Assembly: GCA_000436475.1 (NCBI GenBank)
Contig: FR886221.1
Location: 1 to 27,718 of the forward strand
DNA length: 27,718 nucleotides
DNA from: Eubacterium sp. CAG:248
GTDB lineage: Bacteria; Bacillota; Clostridia; Lachnospirales; Lachnospiraceae
Reading direction: 5' to 3'
The notes under the pieces were generated by a model. That model searched no databases and was not told the origin of the DNA. It saw only the letters and a list, made by a program, of their open reading frames with translations. Below, piece by piece: positions 1 through 6,325 of the stretch. Position 1 is the stretch's first letter. Each line of letters begins with the position of its first letter. A program made the position numbers and the translations under genes.

Positions 1-205
1 AGTATCCTTCTGTACCATACTTACCTGATGCTATCGCTGTTTTCTTTTCAGCTGTTGTTATAGCTGTTTCTGCCGATGCATCAAATGTATACACATTATT
101 AGCTGCTGAAACTGCCTTAGCTGCGAATCCAGTAGGAATCAATCCAACTACCATCAAAGCAGCCATAACTAACGCCATTATTCTGCGTTTTGTCTGTCTC
201 TTCAT
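1..205 (-). CDS. Secreted protein, N-terminal part only (probable pectin-active or cell-surface enzyme)
   Basis: The reading frame starts at ATG 205 after an AGGAGGT ribosome site at about 211-217 and runs off the left edge of the window, giving 68 residues. The N-terminus is a classic signal peptide: a basic stretch (KRQTKRR) followed by a hydrophobic core (IMALVMAALMVVG) and an Ala-rich cleavage region ending near AKAVSA. The mature start NNVYTFDAS resembles the start of the first module of the pectinesterase in this window (KSYVLDFTK). The 5' leader just before the ribosome site is also alike in the two genes. This suggests another secreted carbohydrate-active protein, but the catalytic part lies outside the window and the function is not shown. 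Confidence 0.8.
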   Translation of the reverse strand, partial: MKRQTKRRIMALVMAALMVVGLIPTGFAAKAVSAANNVYTFDASAETAITTAEKKTAIASGKYGTEGY

Positions 206-276
206 AACTTACCTCCTAATATATTACGGTATACCCGTTGTATCCGGCGAAGTCACCTCAACCGAACTTTGCATCT

Positions 277-305
277 AGTATCTCATTTTTGTCCACAAAA
301 ATCAA
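277..305 (-). promoter_or_regulatory. Promoter of the leftward secreted-protein gene
   Basis: Read on the minus strand, TTGATT (300-305) is 17 bp from GATACT (277-282). A TG one base before the -10 (TGAGATACT) makes an extended -10. Transcription would begin near 270, giving a leader of about 65 nt that ends in AGGAGGT. The match is moderate. Confidence 0.5.
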
Positions 306-391
306 TGATTATTTGGGTATTTTCCACATTTTCGGCGGTATCGCTAGTTTTATTTTGGATAATTTGTACAAAACTAATGAAAATAATATAA

Positions 392-444
392 AAAAGCTCT
401 TAAATTTTTGTTGTATACCGGTACACCGTGATTTAAGAGCTTTT
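392..444 (-). terminator. Long hairpin, probable leftward terminator
   Basis: A perfect 14-bp stem (AAAAGCTCTTAAAT at 392-405 with its complement at 431-444) has a 25-nt loop that itself contains a near-palindrome (GTATACCGGTACAC). Leftward transcription would leave the stem into a T-run. It lies between the Rpn nuclease gene and the promoter of the secreted protein, so it probably insulates the latter from readthrough. Confidence 0.6.
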
Positions 445-477
445 ATAATAACATATTTAATTTTGTAATTATATGAT

Positions 478-655
478 GTAAGGATTGAAAGTCGAAAAGT
501 CGTTTATGCTTACTCTTTTATGCACTTTAAATATTTTCAGCACAATTCACAGTTTTAATTTATTTATCTTATACAAAATCAATATAAAAAGTATTAAATA
601 AAGCGTATGTCATTATTCATACACACGCTTCATAAATATTATATTCAATCCTTAC
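478..655. repeat. 178-bp segment bounded by 12-bp inverted repeats
   Basis: GTAAGGATTGAA at 478-489 is the exact reverse complement of TTCAATCCTTAC at 644-655. The segment between them is AT-rich, has no ORF, and contains the hairpin at 601-630. No target-site duplication is visible. The same 12-mer TTCAATCCTTAC recurs at 15360-15371. It could be a MITE-like remnant or a coincidence. Confidence 0.3.
601..630 (-). terminator. Probable terminator of the Rpn nuclease gene
   Basis: AAGCG-TATG (601-609) pairs with CATA-(CACA bulge)-CGCTT (618-630), with an 8-nt loop. On the minus strand it is followed by a T-rich tract. It lies about 75 bp beyond the stop codon of the leftward nuclease gene. Confidence 0.5.
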
Positions 656-704
656 TGTTATTACTGTCCTGTCGCACCTTAAGATATATTCTTCCTATCT
701 GCTC

Positions 705-1712
705 TTATTTCTTAAGTATATCATGATACCTTCTCCTATTCTCCTCAGCTATATCCAACATGTCCATTGCCTCTTCTTCTGTCAGGCTTAGTTTTTTCAT
801 CAACTTTACTATATTATCTAACTGATTCTTCTCTATTCCTTGTTCTAGACCTTGCTCTAATCCTTGCTCTAATCCTTGCTCTATTCCTTTCTCTAGACCC
901 TCTTCCAGAGCTCGTTCTAATATAGCCTCACTTATATTACACATATCACTCACACACCCTTCCAGTTCTGTTGTCATTTTCAGTCCATAGCCTTCTAGCT
1001 GCTGCATTTTTTCTTTCTTCTTTGTGCTCGACAGCAGCACTTCCAGCATTGCTATCAACTTATTCTTAGATTCTTCCCTGTTTTTGCTATCTCTTATTCT
1101 TATTATAGCACCATTCATTATACTACGCTTTGGCATCCAGTTACTTTTTCCATAAAGAAGCTTTGGCTGTATTCCTAACTCTATTATAGAATCTTCTCCA
1201 TCCTGCGTATCCATGCATATCCATATGCTGTATATATCCTTTAACTCATCATAATTCGACTTTATGAACTCCACATTTTTCTGGGAAGATACCATTCTTG
1301 CCATATAGTAAGCTATTCTTGATTCTATGTGATATCCAAGTTTATTATTAGACGTGCTTCTCTGTGCCTCTACATTTACAAGGAACTTTATTGTTCTGTT
1401 ATTATAATACAATGGAAATCGTATATCGTAAACTATTTTCCCATCATCCGCATCTATATCCTCTGTTCCTACGCTTTCTATCCTTATACATAGTTTTTCA
1501 GGCAATCTTAGTGATACTACTGTTTCGCCTATGCATGGAATTATCTTATCTATACTATATGACCTGAACTCTGGCACAATCACCTTTACAATATTGGCTA
1601 GCACTTGCGGATCAGCAAGAACCAGCTTTGCATAGTCATCATGCATGGCCTGCTTTTCTTCTATGCTGGTAAGCGTTTCTGCAAGATTTGTATTTACTTT
1701 TAGATATTTCAT
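705..1712 (-). CDS. Rpn-family recombination-promoting nuclease / PD-(D/E)XK putative transposase
   Basis: This encodes a 335-residue protein of the Rpn/YhgA-like family (PD-(D/E)XK nuclease transposase family). Members are DNA endonucleases linked to RecA-independent recombination and are often multicopy in Lachnospiraceae. The nuclease core is visible in the middle: DIRFPLYYNN, then FLVNVEAQRS, which supplies the D...ExQ pattern, then HIESRIAYYMARMV. The C-terminus has a four-residue tandem repeat (GLEQ/GIEQ) and then a helical tail (LTEEEAMDMLDIAEE), a layout common in this family. The start is supported by GGAGGTG six to eight bases upstream. It stands alone on its strand, with hairpins downstream. 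No terminal inverted repeats were seen, so it should not be called an insertion sequence. The family call is firm; the role in this cell is unknown. Confidence 0.88.
   Translation of the reverse strand: MKYLKVNTNLAETLTSIEEKQAMHDDYAKLVLADPQVLANIVKVIVPEFRSYSIDKIIPCIGETVVSLRLPEKLCIRIESVGTEDIDADDGKIVYDIRFPLYYNNRTIKFLVNVEAQRSTSNNKLGYHIESRIAYYMARMVSSQKNVEFIKSNYDELKDIYSIWICMDTQDGEDSIIELGIQPKLLYGKSNWMPKRSIMNGAIIRIRDSKNREESKNKLIAMLEVLLSSTKKKEKMQQLEGYGLKMTTELEGCVSDMCNISEAILERALEEGLEKGIEQGLEQGLEQGLEQGIEKNQLDNIVKLMKKLSLTEEEAMDMLDIAEENRRRYHDILKK
829..908 (-). repeat. 12-bp tandem repeat array in the Rpn gene tail
   Basis: About five to six degenerate copies of a 12-bp unit (plus-strand form close to CCTTGCTCTAAT) encode successive GLEQ/GIEQ/GLEK tetrapeptides. 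A 12-bp period keeps the frame whatever the copy number, so the tail can vary in length without frameshift. Confidence 0.75.
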
Positions 1713-1729
1713 TTACACCTCCGTAACTC

Positions 1730-1758
1730 ATATTATCTATGTATTAATGTACACACAA
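1730..1758 (-). promoter_or_regulatory. Weak candidate promoter of the Rpn gene
   Basis: On the minus strand, TTGTGT (1753-1758) is 17 bp from TAATAT (1730-1735), ending about 18 bp before the ATG. Both hexamers are poor matches, but it is the best candidate in the short upstream region. Confidence 0.3.
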
Positions 1759-1834
1759 TAGATTTTTCTCTGTTATTCATCAGCTATTAATAGTCTGTCA
1801 TTCATATTTGTTTTTAATAATAGGGGGATTATAA

Positions 1835-1906
1835 TTGAAACAAATTATAGCGGGTATAGTAATCTCACTCTTAACAATAATTCTTAACTATCCTGCTATC
1901 TTTTAA
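1835..1906 (+). CDS. Possible small hydrophobic peptide (23 aa), TTG start
   Basis: A strong AGGGGG site (about 1822-1827) lies 7 nt before TTG at 1835. The frame runs 23 codons to TAA at 1904-1906. The peptide begins MKQIIAGIVISLL, continues TIILNYP and ends AIF, so it is one predicted membrane span with a single N-terminal lysine. This looks like a type I toxin or other membrane micropeptide. The coding region can also fold on the + strand into a hairpin: ATAGCGGGTATAGT at about 1847-1860 pairs with ACTATCCTGCTAT at about 1887-1899, with one bulge and one G-U pair, followed by CTTTT. It could therefore instead be only a structured RNA or terminator. There is no clear promoter. In AT-rich DNA a short hydrophobic frame can arise by chance, so confidence is low. 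Confidence 0.35.
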   Translation: MKQIIAGIVISLLTIILNYPAIF

Positions 1907-2157
1907 GATACATTATAAAAATTATAACTCTGAATTTTTAATTCATTATAATAAACTATAATTCCTGATTGTTAGTTTTATTTACTATTTTTCAGAATTA
2001 TTTTTTAGCTTTGTTTATTAATTCTTATGTTAATTTCATTTAACAATATATCATACATTTATGTTTATTTCAATATGATATTTTAAAAATTTTAAGTAAT
2101 AAATCTCAAGAAACAAAACAAGAATTAGGACATCAGAAATTTTCCTATAAAACATTA
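1907..2157. other. AT-rich intergenic DNA, no gene seen
   Basis: This is about 250 bp of very AT-rich sequence with short repeated AATTATA-type words. There is no ORF with a ribosome site, no RNA gene and no clear promoter. Confidence 0.6.
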
Positions 2158-2205
2158 AAGCAGAAGATACCATCTTCCCTTAATATGGAATAATATCTTC
2201 TGCTT
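2158..2205 (-). terminator. Terminator of the MATE transporter gene
   Basis: A perfect 12-bp stem (AAGCAGAAGATA at 2158-2169 and its complement at 2194-2205) encloses a smaller TTCC/GGAA hairpin. It lies about 110 bp past the stop of the leftward MATE gene and leaves into a moderately T-rich tract. Confidence 0.6.
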
Positions 2206-2312
2206 AATTTTCCACTTAGTTTTTCCTATTTTTTGCTTAGTTCACTATATTTTTCACAAGTAATATCTTATTAATAATTCTACACCGGTAATATCCAAAA
2301 TTAATTAACTTT

Positions 2313-3644
2313 CTACGCCAGCGACCCTCTCTCAAGCCACTTGCCACTCACAAATCTTATGACAAAACATAATGACCTCGCAGCCCAATCTACGAACATT
2401 CCTATCCATACACCAAGCACACCAAGTCCAAGTACGACTCCAAATATATAGCTGCTGCCGACACGGAAAAGCCACATAGATATAATGCTGACCGTCATAG
2501 TATACTTCACATCGCCCGATGCCCTTAAAGGATTCGACAATGTAAATGAAAGCGGCCATATAAAAAGTGATACAACATTAAAACATCTTAATATAGTGAG
2601 AGTAATATGTGTTGCTTCTGGTGAAAGGTGAAACCATGAGGCTATAAATCCTGCTGCAAAGAACAGTGGTATGTTACATGCCCAGTCACCAATATAAGAC
2701 CACCATAGCACCTTTTTTGTATACATTTTCGCCTGTTCTTTCTCACCTGCGCCTATACACTGTCCTACAACCGTTATAAGTGCAAGTCCCATAGAAGCAG
2801 CCGGTATATTAGCAAAATCAATAACCGTATAACCTACAGAATTCGCTGCTGTTGAGGCTGTTCCAAATGTAGCAACCATACTTACAACCATAAGCTTGCC
2901 TATCTGGAACATTCCATTTTCTATACCGGATGGAATACCTATTGTAAGAATTTTCTTTATATAGTTCCAGTCCGGAACAAAGTACTTTATATGGTCTATT
3001 CTTACAGGGTTCGTCTTACCACACACAAGCACTGACATAACGATACCTGCTGCCACACGGCTAAGCGCAGTAGAAAGCGCAACACCAGCTACACTCCACT
3101 TAAATACAAATACAAACAACGCATTTCCAGCTACATTAATCACATTCATAAGTATGCTTATATTCATGCTTACCTTACTGTTGCCTACACTTCTGAATAT
3201 CGCCGCACCAGCATTATACATTCCTAAGAATGGATACGAAAGCGCTGTTATCATAAAGTACAGCACTGCACAATCCATAACAGACTCTTCAACTGTTCCA
3301 AATATCATCTTAAGCAGTGGTCTTGTAAATGAAACTGAAAATACAGTCATTATAACTGAAAATATTAACAAAACGGTCTCAAGCTGTGCCCCTGACTTTC
3401 TTGATTCATCATCCCTGCCTTTACCTATATACTGGCTGCAAACAACAGCGCCACCTGTTGCAAGTGCTGCCATAACCTGTATGATAAGCCTGTTGATATT
3501 ATCAACAAGTGCAACTCCTGCAACTGCCGCTTCTCCTGACTGGGATACCATAAGTGTGTCCACAAGTCCTACAAGAACAGCAAGCAGCTGTTCAAACATA
3601 AGCGGGATTATAAGCTTCCTTAAATCTTTACCACTAAACAACAT
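2313..3644 (-). CDS. MATE family multidrug/metabolite efflux transporter
   Basis: This is an integral membrane protein of 443 residues with about 12 hydrophobic segments. It belongs to the MATE (multi antimicrobial extrusion) family, which exports cationic compounds in exchange for Na+ or H+. Typical features are the N-terminal IIPLMFEQLLAVLVGLVDTLMVS segment with the family-type LVDTLMVSQSG loop, the central IGIPSGIENGMFQIGKLMV opening the second half, and VVGQCIGAGEKEQAK in the mirrored position. The start is placed at ATG 3644 because GGAG lies 6 nt upstream; an ATG at 3656 would overlap that ribosome site. It is monocistronic, between the ilvE terminator and its own hairpin. The substrate cannot be deduced. 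Confidence 0.93.
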   Translation of the reverse strand: MLFSGKDLRKLIIPLMFEQLLAVLVGLVDTLMVSQSGEAAVAGVALVDNINRLIIQVMAALATGGAVVCSQYIGKGRDDESRKSGAQLETVLLIFSVIMTVFSVSFTRPLLKMIFGTVEESVMDCAVLYFMITALSYPFLGMYNAGAAIFRSVGNSKVSMNISILMNVINVAGNALFVFVFKWSVAGVALSTALSRVAAGIVMSVLVCGKTNPVRIDHIKYFVPDWNYIKKILTIGIPSGIENGMFQIGKLMVVSMVATFGTASTAANSVGYTVIDFANIPAASMGLALITVVGQCIGAGEKEQAKMYTKKVLWWSYIGDWACNIPLFFAAGFIASWFHLSPEATHITLTILRCFNVVSLFIWPLSFTLSNPLRASGDVKYTMTVSIISMWLFRVGSSYIFGVVLGLGVLGVWIGMFVDWAARSLCFVIRFVSGKWLERGSLA

Positions 3645-3703
3645 ATGTAACTCCATTATCTTATAATTATTTTTTTAATCTGGTGTCTGTAATTAACACA
3701 AAA

Positions 3704-3740
3704 ATTCGGTCAGAACGTACTTTTAACATTCTGACCGAAT
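3704..3740 (-). terminator. Terminator of ilvE
   Basis: A perfect 12-bp stem (ATTCGGTCAGAA at 3704-3715 and its complement at 3729-3740) has a 13-nt loop and is followed on the minus strand by TTTTT. It lies 84 bp past the ilvE stop. Confidence 0.85.
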
Positions 3741-3823
3741 ATAATAATTACATTATCAGCTGTAATAAACATCTATAAACCGGTTAGCTAAGCTTCTAAC
3801 CAGCCTGTTAACAATCAGCGATA

Positions 3824-4849
3824 TTAGTCTACTGTGTAAATCCAGCCCTTAGGAGCTTCGATTCTACCCATCTGGATACCTGTAAGTGTTTCGTATAACT
3901 TCTTAGTTACAGGTCCCATCTCGTCCATACCACTTGGTAAGCAGATTTCCTTGCCGTGATCAACTATCTTTCCTACAGGAGAGATAACTGCTGCTGTACC
4001 ACAAAGACCACACTCAGCGAAATCCTTAACTTCATCAAAGAGAACTTCTCTTTCTTCAACTTCAAGACCAAGATACTCTTTAGCAACATGTACTAATGAA
4101 CGTCTTGTGATAGAAGGTAAGATACTGTCTGACTTAGGTGTTACAACCTTTCCGTCCTTTGTGACAAAGAGGAAGTTAGCTCCACCTGTCTCTTCTACCT
4201 TTGTTCTTGTTGCAGGATCAAGATACATATTCTCAGCATATCCTTCTGCATGAGCTGTAACAATAGCATGAAGGCTCATAGCATAGTTAAGACCTGCCTT
4301 GATATGACCTGTTCCATGAGGTGCTGCTCTGTCGAAATCAGAAACCTTGATTGTAAGTGGCTTAGCGCCGCCCTTGAAATATGGACCAACAGGTGTTGTA
4401 AACACTCTGAACTGATACTCATCAGCTGGCTTAACACCAATAACTGGATTACTTCCGAACATATATGGACGGATATAAAGTGATGCACCTGAACCATAAG
4501 GTGGTACCCAGTCTTCATTAGCTCTTACTGTTTCAGCAATAGCCTCTACAAACTTATCCTCTGGAAATACAGGCATCTCAAGTCTTCTACATGAATCTGC
4601 CATTCTGCTTGCATTCATATCTGGTCTGAAGATAACTGTGTGTCCCTGCTCTGTTGTGTATGCCTTCATACCTTCAAAGCATGACTGTGAATACTGTAAA
4701 ACACCAGCACATTCGCTGATAACTACTTTGTCATCATCTGTGATAACACCGTTATCCCATGCTCCATCCTTATAATTAGCTACGAATCTCTTATCAGTCT
4801 TTACATAGCCAAATCCTAAATTAGACCAATCAATATCTTTCTTTGCCAT
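3824..4849 (-). CDS. ilvE: Branched-chain amino acid aminotransferase
   Basis: This PLP-dependent fold-type IV transaminase of 341 residues interconverts leucine, isoleucine and valine with their 2-oxo acids, using 2-oxoglutarate/glutamate. The length and the motifs LQYSQSCFEGMKAY (51-64), LYIRPYMFGSNPVIGV and HIKAGLNYAMSLHA place it in the longer, eukaryotic-like BCAT group. K184 in the HIKAGLNYA motif is the expected Schiff-base lysine, and EETGGANFLFV supplies the cofactor-binding glutamate region. The start is set at ATG 4849, 8 nt after AGGAAG, and not at an upstream in-frame ATG (4885) that lacks a ribosome site. It has its own promoter about 190 nt upstream and a strong terminator, so it is expressed alone. 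There is no T-box-type leader in front of it. Confidence 0.95.
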   Translation of the reverse strand: MAKKDIDWSNLGFGYVKTDKRFVANYKDGAWDNGVITDDDKVVISECAGVLQYSQSCFEGMKAYTTEQGHTVIFRPDMNASRMADSCRRLEMPVFPEDKFVEAIAETVRANEDWVPPYGSGASLYIRPYMFGSNPVIGVKPADEYQFRVFTTPVGPYFKGGAKPLTIKVSDFDRAAPHGTGHIKAGLNYAMSLHAIVTAHAEGYAENMYLDPATRTKVEETGGANFLFVTKDGKVVTPKSDSILPSITRRSLVHVAKEYLGLEVEEREVLFDEVKDFAECGLCGTAAVISPVGKIVDHGKEICLPSGMDEMGPVTKKLYETLTGIQMGRIEAPKGWIYTVD

Positions 4850-4871
4850 AATTCTACTTCCTTTCGTGTTC

Positions 4872-5008
4872 GACAGTTTACTCACCTACTGTCAGGAGCT
4901 TTCTATAAATAACTGCCGCAGACATTCTATCCTGCATAATTCACATACAGTACAATCAGCATATACTCCAGTCCACTAACCCCTTGGCATAACACATTCT
5001 TTTGTGTT
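4872..5008 (-). promoter_or_regulatory. ilvE 5' leader with two small hairpins
   Basis: The predicted leader is about 190 nt. It contains AACACA/TGTGTT (4991-4996 and 5003-5008, 6-nt loop). Close to the ribosome site is ACTGTC/GACAGT (4872-4877 and 4888-4893, 10-nt loop), which ends about 15 nt before AGGAAG. No known riboswitch or T-box signature was recognised. A regulatory role is only a possibility. Confidence 0.3.
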
Positions 5009-5046
5009 CACTATAATGAATCCCATCGATTAATTAAATTACGGAT

Positions 5047-5075
5047 ATTTTATACCCACATTTTCTATAAGTCAA
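5047..5075 (-). promoter_or_regulatory. ilvE promoter
   Basis: On the minus strand TTGACT (5070-5075) is exactly 17 bp from TAAAAT (5047-5052), five of six matches in each hexamer. It is a housekeeping sigma-A type promoter reading into ilvE. Confidence 0.7.
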
Positions 5076-5192
5076 TAAATTTTGTCTATCTAATCATTAT
5101 ATCCATGTATTTTTTATGTATTTGTGCGGTACAGATGCTTTTTAGCTGTTTTTTCCGCTATTTTTCACTGGCACGGCTCATTGCCTTCGCGA

Positions 5193-6170
5193 TCATTCAT
5201 AGCTTGTAATCTGTGTATAGAAGTTATCATAATCTGTTCTTCCATCTGCTGTAAATGCAATAGCAGTTCTTGGATGCTGGTTAGCATTTCCAGTTATCAT
5301 ATACTGGACATCACATCCCCATACGACTCCAGCCTTCTTAAGCGGTACCATATGCTTCTCAACAAACTTAAGTACTGGTGATATTCTATACTTAGGATTT
5401 CTTAAGAAGCCCATAAGAAGCTCTGAATAGCAGTTACCGGCGCCTCTTCCCATGCCACTCATTGTAACATCAAGATAGCTTACACCAATAGTACATGCTT
5501 CTATTGTATTGGCAAATGCAAGCTGCTGGTTGTTATGTGCATGGATACCTACGCTCTTTCCATACTTTTCAGCTACCTTAAGGTACTTATCTGCAAGTCT
5601 TCTTATCTGCTCTGGATAAAGTGAACCATAGCTGTCAACAAGATATATTACACTTGCCTTGCTCTGTGCTGCAAGAAGCTCTAACGCAAGATCTAACTCA
5701 TTCTCACTTGCTGTAGATATAGCCATAATATTGATAGTCACCTCATATCCCATATCTGCACAGTAATTAATCATCTCAATAGCTGCCGGAATAGTATTAA
5801 TATATGTAGCTACCCTTATCATATCTATAACACTTTCAGACTTAGGTATGATATCCTTTTTAAAATCAGTTCTACCAACATCAGCCATAACAGAAATCTT
5901 TAAGTCAGTATTGTTATCACCAACTATTTCCCTGATATCATTCTCATCGCAGAACTTCCACTTGCCATAATCATCCACGTTAAAGACTTCCTTTGATGCC
6001 TTGTAACCGAATTCCATATAGTCAACACCTGCTGCCACATTGGCCTTATACAGGTCACGCACGAAAGCCTCACTAAACTCAAAATTATTAACAAGGCCTC
6101 CATCCCTAAGTGTACAATCTACAACTTTGATATCTGGTCTGTATGATACTAACTCACCCTTCTGTTCCAT
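5193..6170 (-). CDS. DRE-TIM (HMG-CoA lyase-like) aldolase domain protein
   Basis: This 325-residue TIM-barrel enzyme belongs to the DRE-TIM metallolyase superfamily, which includes HMG-CoA lyase, 4-hydroxy-2-oxovalerate aldolase and isopropylmalate synthase. The N-terminal signature DCTLRDGG (18-25) carries the metal-binding Asp and catalytic Arg. HAHNN (210-214) gives the metal-binding histidines, and GMGRGAGN (239-246) is the usual glycine-rich loop. It lacks the regulatory C-terminal domain of isopropylmalate and citramalate synthases, and its N-terminus is closest to MhpE-like aldolases. Bare copies of this kind are common in Lachnospiraceae and the substrate is not established. The neighbour downstream is ilvE, but each has its own promoter. 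Expression is probably controlled by a repressor at the palindrome near its start site. The fold is certain; the exact reaction is not. Confidence 0.85.
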   Translation of the reverse strand: MEQKGELVSYRPDIKVVDCTLRDGGLVNNFEFSEAFVRDLYKANVAAGVDYMEFGYKASKEVFNVDDYGKWKFCDENDIREIVGDNNTDLKISVMADVGRTDFKKDIIPKSESVIDMIRVATYINTIPAAIEMINYCADMGYEVTINIMAISTASENELDLALELLAAQSKASVIYLVDSYGSLYPEQIRRLADKYLKVAEKYGKSVGIHAHNNQQLAFANTIEACTIGVSYLDVTMSGMGRGAGNCYSELLMGFLRNPKYRISPVLKFVEKHMVPLKKAGVVWGCDVQYMITGNANQHPRTAIAFTADGRTDYDNFYTQITSYE

Positions 6171-6239
6171 AACCTGATTACCTCTTCTTCCTTAAATGTT
6201 CGCAGATAACTTTAAATTGATCCACGATTAAATATAATT

Positions 6240-6266
6240 CACTTTAAAGCGTTACACTTTAAAGTG
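6240..6266 (-). promoter_or_regulatory. Palindromic operator at the aldolase promoter
   Basis: CACTTTAAAGTG at 6255-6266 is a perfect 12-bp palindrome. Ten of its bases (CACTTTAAAG) recur in direct orientation at 6240-6249, 15 bp away. The pair lies just downstream of the predicted -10 box, about +9 to +35, where a bound repressor would block initiation or elongation. The regulator is not in this window as far as can be seen. Confidence 0.6.
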
Positions 6267-6280
6267 CTAAACTGTTATCT

Positions 6281-6308
6281 ATTATAACACTATTATTTAA
6301 TTTGTAAA
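6281..6308 (-). promoter_or_regulatory. Promoter of the aldolase gene
   Basis: On the minus strand TTTACA (6303-6308) is 16 bp from a perfect TATAAT (6281-6286). It lies only about 20 bp past the mfd stop codon, with no terminator between, so the aldolase gene may also receive readthrough from mfd. Confidence 0.7.
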
Positions 6309-6325
6309 TACCTTTACCACAATTT

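Noticed and set aside
206..300. A GATGCAAAG...GGGTATACCG stretch that recalls a c-di-GMP-I riboswitch
   Set aside because: The 5' half of the aptamer (GGCAAAC plus a GNRA-capped stem) is missing, and the stretch overlaps a plausible promoter and transcript start.
705..1712. Complete insertion sequence around the first Rpn gene
   Set aside because: No terminal inverted repeats bracket the gene and no target duplication is visible.
4850..5046. T-box leader for ilvE
   Set aside because: No T-box core (AGGGTGGNACCGCG-like) or terminator/antiterminator pair was found.
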